DNA from: Streptomyces sp. NBC_00490
GTDB lineage: Bacteria > Actinomycetota > Actinomycetes > Streptomycetales > Streptomycetaceae
Assembly (NCBI RefSeq): GCF_036013645.1
Contig: NZ_CP107869.1
Location: 4,712,001 to 4,776,000, forward strand
Reading direction: 5' to 3'
Length of the DNA stretch: 64,000 nucleotides
Shown: in pieces, positions 32,888 through 39,389 of the stretch
How positions within the stretch are numbered: the first letter of the stretch is position 1
Layout: every line of letters begins with the position of its first letter
The notes under the pieces: generated by a model
The model's input: the letters and a program-made list of their open reading frames with translations, nothing else
The model's database searches: none
What the model was told of the DNA's origin: nothing
Program-made: the position numbers and the translations under genes

Positions 32888-32946
32888 AACGGAACCGTAC
32901 GGAGTGGGAGGTTCCGTTCCCTCCGCGTTTGCGCGACCCCTACATT
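32888..32946 (+). promoter_or_regulatory. Palindromic operator and promoter of the SEFIR gene
   Basis: AACGGAACC (32888-32896) and GGTTCCGTT (32910-32918) form a perfect 9-bp inverted repeat with a 13-base centre. TACATT (32941-32946) is a plausible -10 six bases before the ATG, which would give a leaderless message. The dyad then falls at about -35 to -65. Confidence 0.55.
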
Positions 32947-32952
32947 GATCTC

Positions 32953-33948
32953 ATGGCCGCGCCCGTACCCGATGCCACCGATGTCCTTGTCCGTGTGCTC
33001 ATCTCGTACTCGCACGACGGCGATGGACACCGCAAGGCGGTCCTCAACCTCGCGAACCGGCTCCGCCATGCGGGCATCGACGCCTGGATCGACCAGTTCG
33101 AGGAGCACGAGCCGCCCGAGTCATGGCCGGACTGGATGCGACGGGAGCTGACCAAGGCCGATTTCGTACTGGTCGTGGTCACCGAGACCTACCTGGAGCG
33201 GTTCAACCGGGACTCACCGCAGGGCGTCGGGTCCGGGGTCAGGTGGGAGGGCGGGCTGATCACCGCCGGGCTGTACCACGGGCGGCAGGACAAGGCGCGG
33301 TACCTGCCGGTCGTGCTGCGGGAGGAGGACCGGCGGCTGATCCCCGTGCCCCTGAACCTGACGACGTCGTACGTCATCGGCGAGACCGGTGACGGGGACC
33401 TCGCTCCGCTCCTCCGGGTCCTGCGAGGAAGCCCCGGGGCCGTTCCCGTGAAGCTCGGCTCCCTGCCGGAGGACGCGGCCCGGGACTGGCAGATCGACCT
33501 GTACCTGGGAAACGGGCGGGAGGTCTGGAGACGGCTCGACCCCGACCTCCGTCTCGCCCTCGCCCAGGACTGGATCACCGCCAACTCCGCCCACCCCGAG
33601 GTCCGGGACCACGACCGGGACCAACTGGCGAACGCCCTGGCGGAGGAGCGGCCCCGGCACGCGCTGTCCGAACTGCTGCTGGAGGGCAGGGTGGAGGTGC
33701 TGCGCGACCACTTCGCCGCCGTGAACCCGTCCTCCTGGGGTCCCGTGGGGACTCCGCGCCAGGTCGGCCCCGACCACACGATCGTGGAGATGGGCTCGTC
33801 GGACGGGGACTCGCCGGAGCGGTCGTTGCTGATGAGGCGAGTGGGCCGTGAGTGGCTCGTGGCCAACTTCCGGGCGGCGTACGTGATTCCGGGCTGGCCG
33901 CCGCGGCAGGAGGAGATACCCGGAGCTTTGCGGAACGGGGGTACGTGA
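32953..33948 (+). CDS. SEFIR (TIR-like) domain protein with NTF2-like C-terminal domain
   Basis: 331 residues. Residues 11-135 are a SEFIR domain: box 1 VLISYSHDGDGHR, helix NLANRLRHAGIDAWIDQFEE, then ESWPDWMRRELTKADFVLVV and GVRWEGGLITAGLY. E99 in RWEG aligns with the glutamate essential in TIR NADases. SEFIR and TIR domains in bacteria act as effectors or adaptors in immune signalling. Residues about 175-315 look like an NTF2/SnoaL-like fold (VEVLRDHFAAVNPSSW, LLMRRVGREWLVANF). One base separates it from the next gene. Enzymatic activity is untested. Confidence 0.85.
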   Translation: MAAPVPDATDVLVRVLISYSHDGDGHRKAVLNLANRLRHAGIDAWIDQFEEHEPPESWPDWMRRELTKADFVLVVVTETYLERFNRDSPQGVGSGVRWEGGLITAGLYHGRQDKARYLPVVLREEDRRLIPVPLNLTTSYVIGETGDGDLAPLLRVLRGSPGAVPVKLGSLPEDAARDWQIDLYLGNGREVWRRLDPDLRLALAQDWITANSAHPEVRDHDRDQLANALAEERPRHALSELLLEGRVEVLRDHFAAVNPSSWGPVGTPRQVGPDHTIVEMGSSDGDSPERSLLMRRVGREWLVANFRAAYVIPGWPPRQEEIPGALRNGGT

Positions 33949-33949
33949 A

Positions 33950-34378
33950 ATGGCGGAGGCCGAGTTCGTGCAGGGGATGACGCCGTTCCTGCGGGAGTCG
34001 TTGGGGGCGTACGGCGATGGGGTGCTGACGGGTGAGGCCGCGGCCGGCGCCTCGGGTACGGCGGCGGCGGAGGTCGGACGGGGGTTGCTGCGGGCGACGT
34101 ACCGGCGGGTCGACGAGCGGGGGCGCGAAGGGCTGGAGGAGGCGGTCCAGGAGGCCGCCGCGGAGCCCGGGAACGAGGACGCGGTGGGGGCGCTTCGGCA
34201 GGAGATCCGGCGGGCGTTGCGGAAACATCCCGAGCTGGAGGGGGAGTTGGCCGCGTTGCTGCCGAGTGGAGGCGGGGTGACGACGACGGTCATCGCGTCG
34301 GGGACGCGGTCGGTCGCGGCGGGCGGGAACATCGGGATCGCCATCACCGGTGACGGTCACGGTCCGTCGAAGCGATGA
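33950..34378 (+). CDS. Small helical protein with a glycine-rich C-terminal signalling-like motif
   Basis: 142 residues, 1 base after the SEFIR stop, so an operon partner. Residues 1-105 are charged and helical (RGLLRATYRRVDERGREGLE, ALRQEIRRALRKHPELEGEL). Residues 113-136 hold TVIASGTRSVAAGG and NIGIAITGDG. This pattern recurs at the ends of Streptomyces helical proteins linked to STAND/NLR-type systems, and it resembles the short beta-arch amyloid motifs (BASS/RHIM-like) that transmit signals to TIR-like effectors. The motif class is my inference; no family name is certain. Confidence 0.7.
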   Translation: MAEAEFVQGMTPFLRESLGAYGDGVLTGEAAAGASGTAAAEVGRGLLRATYRRVDERGREGLEEAVQEAAAEPGNEDAVGALRQEIRRALRKHPELEGELAALLPSGGGVTTTVIASGTRSVAAGGNIGIAITGDGHGPSKR

Positions 34379-34420
34379 GCGCTCCGGCCCTGGAGACCGC
34401 CCTCACCCAGGCCCGTTGAG

Positions 34421-34443
34421 CCCGTACAAAATTCTTGTACGGG
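34421..34443. promoter_or_regulatory. 23-bp perfect palindrome upstream of the XRE regulator gene
   Basis: CCCGTACAA, aattc, TTGTACGGG: perfect 9-bp arms, 44 bases before the regulator ATG and 42 after the preceding stop. The short arms with an AT centre fit an autoregulatory operator; a terminator role for the SEFIR operon is possible too. Confidence 0.65.
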
Positions 34444-34487
34444 TGACATCGGGTGAACGTACGTCCCCTGATGGGCAGTTCCTCCGC

Positions 34488-35321
34488 ATGAGCAACAAGA
34501 GCCGCAGCTCGCGGATGAGGAAGAACGCGTCCGCCGTGAAGATGGTCGGGAGTCTCGTCGGTACGTTTCGCCGGGCGGCCGGGCTGACGCAGGTGGAGCT
34601 CGCCGAGCGGGTGGGTGTGGACGAGGAGACCATCGCGTCGATCGAGCAGGGCAGACGGACGCTGAAGGAGGATCTGGCCGCGCTGCTGGACGAACTCCTG
34701 GACACCAAGGGGGCGTTGGCCGTCGCGCTGGCGCACATGCCCGAGGTCGACCTGTTCCCGCGGTGGGCGGAGGAGTACATCGACCTGGAGCGGGAGGCGT
34801 TGGCCCTGTCGTCGTTCGAGAACCAGGCCGTGCCGGGCCTCCTGCAGACCCCGGCGTACGCCCGTGCGGTCTTCCTGAACGAGGTGCCGGCCTTGACGGA
34901 GGGCGAGATCGAGCAGCGCGTCACGGCGCGCGTCGAGCGTCAGGAGGTCCTGACCCGAAAGGTGCCGCCGACCGCCACCTTCATCCTGTCCGAGATGACC
35001 CTCATGGACCGGCTGGGCGGGGACGAGGTGCGCCACGGACAGCTGCGGCGCCTGTGTGAGTGGGCCGTCCTGCCCGGGATCACGATCCAGGTCATGCCGG
35101 TGGGCCGGGACTTTCACGCCGGGCTCTCCGGCCCCTTCGTTCTCATCGAGACCCTCGACCACCAGCACCTCGCCTACGTCGAGGGCCAGCGCAAAGGCTG
35201 GATGATCGCTGACCCCGACGAGGTGTCCGTCCTGGAACTCAAATATGCGATGCTGCGGTCACAGGCTCTCAACCCCCAGGAGTCCAGAGACCTGTTGGAC
35301 CGTCTGCTAGGAGAGCGATGA
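34488..35321 (+). CDS. XRE-family regulator with DUF5753 (Scr1-like)
   Basis: 277 residues. The HTH lies at about 22-75 (VGTFRRAAGLTQVELAERVG, DEETIASIEQGRRTLKED) and DUF5753 at about 90-270 (QAVPGLLQTPAYARAVF, GPFVLIE, YVEGQRKGWMI). Proteins of this type pair with DUF397 partners in Streptomyces; some pairs (Scr1/Scr2) behave like toxin-antitoxin or developmental regulators. The ATG at 34488 lacks a clear ribosome site. Its stop overlaps the DUF397 gene start as ATGA. An exact palindrome upstream is the probable autoregulatory operator. Confidence 0.92.
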   Translation: MSNKSRSSRMRKNASAVKMVGSLVGTFRRAAGLTQVELAERVGVDEETIASIEQGRRTLKEDLAALLDELLDTKGALAVALAHMPEVDLFPRWAEEYIDLEREALALSSFENQAVPGLLQTPAYARAVFLNEVPALTEGEIEQRVTARVERQEVLTRKVPPTATFILSEMTLMDRLGGDEVRHGQLRRLCEWAVLPGITIQVMPVGRDFHAGLSGPFVLIETLDHQHLAYVEGQRKGWMIADPDEVSVLELKYAMLRSQALNPQESRDLLDRLLGER

Positions 35322-35494
35322 GCACCGCACTTGAGTGGTTCAAGTCCAGCTACAGCACCGAGCAGGGCGGCAACTGCCTCGAAGTCGCCACCTCACCCCG
35401 CACCATCCACATCCGCGACTCCAAGCACACCACCGGCCCCGCCCTCACCGTCGGCCGCGACACCTGGACCGCGTTCCTCGCACTCGCCCGTTGA
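35318..35494 (+). CDS. DUF397 protein, first copy
   Basis: 58 residues, starting MSTALEWFKSSYSTEQGGNC and ending TWTAFLALAR. This is a typical DUF397 domain: WxKSSYS, CLEVA, HIRDSK, then the Trp in the last helix. The ATG overlaps the XRE-DUF5753 stop (ATGA), so the pair is translationally coupled. DUF397 proteins bind or modulate their XRE partner. Confidence 0.93.
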   Translation: MSTALEWFKSSYSTEQGGNCLEVATSPRTIHIRDSKHTTGPALTVGRDTWTAFLALAR

Positions 35495-35514
35495 ACCGAC
35501 CGCCAGGAGCAGCG

Positions 35515-35757
35515 ATGAGCGCCGCACTTCAGTGGTACAAGTCCAGCTTCAGCAGCGACCAGGGCGGTCAGTGCCTCGAAGTCGCCGTCACTTGGTTCAA
35601 GTCCAGCTACAGCAGCGAGCAGGGCGGCGCGTGCCTCGAAGTCGCCGCCTCACCCCACACCATCCACATCCGCGACTCCAAGCACACCGACGGCCCCGCC
35701 CTCACCGTCACGCCCGACAGCTGGGCGTCGTTCCTCGCGCTTGCCGGCCGCCGCTAG
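35515..35757 (+). CDS. DUF397 protein, second copy with internal duplication
   Basis: 80 residues, longer than usual because the N-terminal motif occurs twice: WYKSSFSSDQGGQCLEVA and then WFKSSYSSEQGGACLEVA. The 60-base units are highly similar at DNA level, so the duplication is recent and in frame. The rest (PHTIHIRDSKHTDGPALTV) closely follows the first copy. It begins 20 bases after the first copy, with CAGGAG before the ATG. Its last 108 bases overlap the convergent MFS gene. Confidence 0.92.
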   Translation: MSAALQWYKSSFSSDQGGQCLEVAVTWFKSSYSSEQGGACLEVAASPHTIHIRDSKHTDGPALTVTPDSWASFLALAGRR

Positions 35758-36888
35758 AGCCAGCGTCACCGCGATCGAGCCCGTCGCCATCACCGTCATC
35801 CCCGTCGCCGGGGACGTCAGTTGGGCCACCGTGCCCGCCAGTGCCGCGGCCACGCCCTGCATGGTGAGCATCCCGGCCGACCGCAACCCGAGCGCGTGGC
35901 CCGCCATGTCGTCCGGGGTGAGGGACATCAGGCGTTCCTGCTGGACCAGGCTCGCGGCGAAGCCGATGTTGGAGAGGCATACCGCCACGGCCGCGACAGC
36001 GACCGGCGGGTGGAACGCGAAGAGCAGGTACGGCGTCGCCAGCAGCAGGAGCAGCGGGGTGGCCAGCCGGGGGCGCAGCGCGGGGCGTACGAAGCGGCCC
36101 ACCCACACGTCACCGGCGAACATGCCCAGCGCCCCGCTCGCGAACAGCGCGCCGGCCGTCTCCGGGGCGTAGGAGACGTAGAGGGAATCGCAGCCCACGG
36201 CCAGGCCGTTGGGGATCCACAGGCCCAGGTAGGTGAGGCGGCGGGGGCGGGAGGACCACAGGACGGCGTTGTTGCGCCAGGTCGCCGTGACCGAGAGGCG
36301 ACCCGAGGTGCGGGGCGGGCGGGCCGTGAGGCCCAGGCGGTGGCCCAGGGCCTCCGTCAGGTACAGGGCCGCAGCCAGGAGCAGGCACGTGCGCGGGGAC
36401 AGCAGTGCCAGCAGCGCGCCGCCCATCGCGAAACCCAGGACCTGCATCAGGCCCGAGGCCATGTTGAACATCGAACGCCCCAGCAGGAAGCCGGACTTGG
36501 GGAGGATCTCGTTCAGCAGCCCGCCGGTCACTCCCCCGCCCAGTGACGCGATCAGGCCCTGTACCAGCACCACCGCGAAGACCGCCCAGACCGGCAGCCC
36601 GGGCACGGCCAGCACCGCCGTGAGGGCCGCGAAGGCGAGTCCCATGCCGGCCAGCGTCGCCCGCGGGGGCAGCCGGTCGGCGCCCGAGAGCAGGAAGGTC
36701 GCGCCCAGCACCTGCGCCAGCTGCGGGCCGAACATGCTCAGCGCCGCCAGCAGCGGCGAGTCCGTGGCCCGGTAGACCAGCGTCGCGAGCGACAGACCGC
36801 CGATCGTCAGGGCCGCGTTGAAGGCGGCGTAGGAGAGGAAGAACGGGGTGAACTCCGGGGTGCGGAACAGGTCGCGGTAGCTGCGCAT
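35650..36888 (-). CDS. MFS transporter, 12-TM type
   Basis: 412 residues with about 12 membrane segments (for example YAAFNAALTIGGLSLATLV and GLIASLGGGVTGGLLNEILP). It belongs to the MFS_1-type permeases near ArsR regulators in actinobacteria; substrate unknown. The last 35 residues (KREERRPAVGRDGEGG...) lie antisense to the second DUF397 gene and are probably a non-conserved tail. The ATG at 36888 has a weak ribosome site, and a GTG at 36942 is an alternative start. It is divergent from the ArsR-type regulator at 36960. Confidence 0.83.
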   Translation of the reverse strand: MRSYRDLFRTPEFTPFFLSYAAFNAALTIGGLSLATLVYRATDSPLLAALSMFGPQLAQVLGATFLLSGADRLPPRATLAGMGLAFAALTAVLAVPGLPVWAVFAVVLVQGLIASLGGGVTGGLLNEILPKSGFLLGRSMFNMASGLMQVLGFAMGGALLALLSPRTCLLLAAALYLTEALGHRLGLTARPPRTSGRLSVTATWRNNAVLWSSRPRRLTYLGLWIPNGLAVGCDSLYVSYAPETAGALFASGALGMFAGDVWVGRFVRPALRPRLATPLLLLLATPYLLFAFHPPVAVAAVAVCLSNIGFAASLVQQERLMSLTPDDMAGHALGLRSAGMLTMQGVAAALAGTVAQLTSPATGMTVMATGSIAVTLALAAAGKREERRPAVGRDGEGGAVGVLGVADVDGVG

Positions 36889-36928
36889 GGACGGGAGTCT
36901 CGAATCGATCACCGGCCGGTCGTTAATG

Positions 36929-36946
36929 TTTCGCGCAGACACGAAA
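36929..36946. promoter_or_regulatory. TTTCG-N8-CGAAA dyad in the MFS/ArsR divergent promoter
   Basis: Symmetric elements TTTCG (36929-36933) and CGAAA (36942-36946), followed by a GTCGTACGAC palindrome (36948-36957), fill the 71-base divergent promoter. Candidate operator for the ArsR-type regulator. Confidence 0.4.
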
Positions 36947-36959
36947 GGTCGTACGACGC

Positions 36960-37943
36960 ATGGGTCTGTGGCTGATCGACGCCGACACCCTCGCCCGCAG
37001 CCGCTTCCTGGTCTCCCCGTTCCCGGAGACCTTCGCGAGCCTGAAGCTGCTGCACGCGGGGGTCGGCGCCCACTCGGGCGAGGAGGCCTGGCTGCGCGCG
37101 CACCTGCCCGGCTACCGCGCCCTCCTCGCGGCCGACCCGGTAACGGGACCGCTCGTCGACGCCGGGCTCAGGTCGTGGATCGCCGACTTCCTCTGTCCCA
37201 CACCGTGCGCCGGGGAGACCTTCGAGGAGACGGTGGTCCGGGTGCGGGCGGCCGACCCCGAAGCGGCCCGCGCCAACCTCCGGGTGTCCCTCGCCGGACC
37301 GCTCCCCGCCGTCCTGGAGCGGGACGACCTGCCCGAGCGGGCGGCCGCGCTCCTCACGTACGTCTGGGAGGAGACCGTACGGCCGTACTGGGACCGTCGG
37401 CGGCGCGTCCTGGAGGCCGACGTGGTCGCGCGGACCGCGCAGGTGAGCCAAGGGGGCTGGGCCGCCGTACTGGACTCGCTGCGGCCCTGGACCCGCTGGC
37501 TCGGCGGGAGCCGGTTCCAGGTGAACCTGCACGAGTATCCGCCGCGGGAGATCGCCTCCGGGGCGGAGCTGGCCTTCGTCCCGGTGACGACGGGAGGCGG
37601 CTGGGTGTCGTGGGAGGGGCGGGAGCGGTACGCCGTGGTCTACCCGTGCTCCGGAGTGCTCGCCGAGGACCACGACCGGCGGCCCGTGCCGGCCGGGCTC
37701 GGGGCGCTCATCGGCACCGCGCGGGCCGGGACGCTGATGCTGCTCGGCTCTCCCATGAGCACGACCCAGCTGGTCGCCGTCACTCGGCAGAGCCTCGGCT
37801 CGGTCGGCCGGCATCTGCGGGTCCTGCTGGACGCGGGGCTCGTGGAGCGGCGGCGGGCGGGGCGGTCGGTGCTGTACGAGCGGACGGCGGCGGGGAGCGT
37901 GCTCGTGGAGGCCTCACGTCGGCCCGACACTTACCGGAGTTAG
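36960..37943 (+). CDS. ArsR-type winged-helix regulator with large N-terminal domain
   Basis: 327 residues. The first 240 residues form the domain I know as DUF5937 (SRFLVSPFPETFASLKLLHA near the N-terminus). The winged helix lies at about 245-315 (GTARAGTLMLLGSPMSTTQL, VGRHLRVLLDAGLVERRRAG). No metal-binding CxC is seen, so it is not a classical metal sensor. It is divergent from the MFS gene and probably controls it. Confidence 0.86.
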   Translation: MGLWLIDADTLARSRFLVSPFPETFASLKLLHAGVGAHSGEEAWLRAHLPGYRALLAADPVTGPLVDAGLRSWIADFLCPTPCAGETFEETVVRVRAADPEAARANLRVSLAGPLPAVLERDDLPERAAALLTYVWEETVRPYWDRRRRVLEADVVARTAQVSQGGWAAVLDSLRPWTRWLGGSRFQVNLHEYPPREIASGAELAFVPVTTGGGWVSWEGRERYAVVYPCSGVLAEDHDRRPVPAGLGALIGTARAGTLMLLGSPMSTTQLVAVTRQSLGSVGRHLRVLLDAGLVERRRAGRSVLYERTAAGSVLVEASRRPDTYRS

Positions 37944-37952
37944 CATCCGCTT

Positions 37953-38459
37953 ATGACGCTTTCTGACAGCACCTCCCCCCTCGCCGTCGACATCGACACC
38001 CTCCAGGGCGGCTCCGCCGACCTCTCCCAGTACGCGGGCCAGGCCGTTCTCGTCGTGAACGTGGCCTCCAAGTGCGGGCTGACCCCGCAGTACAACGGGC
38101 TCGAGAAGCTCCAGGAGCGGTACGCCGAGCGCGGCTTCACCGTCCTCGGCGTGCCCTGCAACCAGTTCCTCGGGCAGGAGCCGGGCAGCGCCGAGGAGAT
38201 CGCGGAGTTCTGCTCGGCGACGTACGGCGTGACCTTCCCGCTGACCGAGAAGGTCGAGGTGAACGGCGAGGGCCGGCACCCGCTCTACGAGCGTCTGGTC
38301 GGTTTCGCGGACGCCGAGGGGCACACCGGGGACATCCGCTGGAACTTCGAGAAGTTCCTCATCGGCCGCGACGGCACGGTCGTCGCCCGCTTCTCGCCGC
38401 AGACCGAGCCGGAGTCGGACGAACTGGTCGCCGCGGTGGAGGCGCAGCTCGCCGGTTGA
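37953..38459 (+). CDS. Glutathione peroxidase family (thioredoxin-type) peroxidase
   Basis: 168 residues. Peroxidatic C41 is in NVASKCGLTPQYNGLEKL. The catalytic Gln75 is in FLGQEPG and Trp130 in RWNFEKFLIG. A second conserved cysteine (C87, EFCSATYGVTFP) could act as the resolving residue. Cysteine, not selenocysteine, is used. Streptomyces lack glutathione, so the reductant is probably thioredoxin. It starts 9 bases after the ArsR stop, with TAGCAT positioned for a leaderless transcript. Confidence 0.95.
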   Translation: MTLSDSTSPLAVDIDTLQGGSADLSQYAGQAVLVVNVASKCGLTPQYNGLEKLQERYAERGFTVLGVPCNQFLGQEPGSAEEIAEFCSATYGVTFPLTEKVEVNGEGRHPLYERLVGFADAEGHTGDIRWNFEKFLIGRDGTVVARFSPQTEPESDELVAAVEAQLAG

Positions 38460-38533
38460 CCTTGCCCTTGGGGCAGAGCCGAACCTCCTGATCACCGGGC
38501 GGAGGAAGCCGTCCGGTGACGGAGGATGAACCG

Positions 38534-39382
38534 GTGACCGACGAACTGCTCACCATCGGCGCGTTCGCCGCGCGGGCCCGCCTCTCGGCCAAGGCTCTGC
38601 GGCTGTACGACCGGCTCGGCCTGCTGGCCCCGGCCCAGGTGGACGAGGCCAGCGGCTACCGCTACTACCGCGCCGGCCAGGTCGAGCGCGCCCGGCTCGT
38701 CGCGCTGCTGCGGCAGCTCGACATGCCGCTCGCCCGGATCGCCGAGGTGGTCGAGGCGGGCGGGGCCGCGGGCGCGGACGTGCTGGCCGCGTACTGGGCG
38801 GACGTCGAGGCGCGGGTGGCGGGGCAGCGGACGCTCGCCGAGTTCCTCCGTGGACGACTGTCGGGGAGGAGCTCCGAGATGTACGGGAAGTTCGTGGTGG
38901 AGACGGTCCGGCTGCCGGAGCAGGTGGTGATCGCCGAGAAGCGGCACACGCTGGCGGACGAGCTGCCGGCGTGGATCGGGGCGTCGCTGGGGCGCCTGGA
39001 GCGGGCCTCGCGGGAGTGCGGGGGCGTGACGGCGGCGCCGTTCGTCGTCTACTACTCCGAGGTCTCCATGGAGAGCGACGGCCCCGCCGAGTCCTGTGTG
39101 CCGGTCGCCGACGAGGCCGCGGCCCGGGCGTGGGCGGCGGAGCACGGGCGGGCCTGGGAGACCCAGGTCCGCGTCGAGCCGGCCCAGCGGTTCGCGTACA
39201 CGCGTGTCACCAAGGCCCAGGTGGCCCATCCGCAGATCCTGGCCGCGTTCGAGGCGGTGGAGGAGTGGATCACCGCGCAGGGCCTGGAACAGGCCGGGCC
39301 CTGCCGGGAGATCTACTTCGCGGACTGGGACGCGGCCGGACCGGACGACGCGGTGTGCGACGTGGCGTTCCCGGTCAAGTGA
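38534..39382 (+). CDS. MerR-family regulator with GyrI-like ligand domain
   Basis: 282 residues. The winged helix at 1-72 reads LLTIGAFAARARLSAKALRL, LGLLAPAQVDEASGYRYYRA. A coiled linker and a C-terminal GyrI-like effector domain (about 125-280) follow, as in BmrR/TipA-type multidrug sensors. The GTG at 38534 is chosen because GGAGG stands 9 bases upstream; an in-frame GTG at 38516 lacks that. No target gene is obviously paired. Confidence 0.9.
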   Translation: MTDELLTIGAFAARARLSAKALRLYDRLGLLAPAQVDEASGYRYYRAGQVERARLVALLRQLDMPLARIAEVVEAGGAAGADVLAAYWADVEARVAGQRTLAEFLRGRLSGRSSEMYGKFVVETVRLPEQVVIAEKRHTLADELPAWIGASLGRLERASRECGGVTAAPFVVYYSEVSMESDGPAESCVPVADEAAARAWAAEHGRAWETQVRVEPAQRFAYTRVTKAQVAHPQILAAFEAVEEWITAQGLEQAGPCREIYFADWDAAGPDDAVCDVAFPVK

Positions 39383-39389
39383 GCCGCGC

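Noticed and set aside
35331..35867. 178-codon frame over the DUF397 genes
   Set aside because: Ser/Pro/His-rich out-of-frame reading of the two DUF397 genes.
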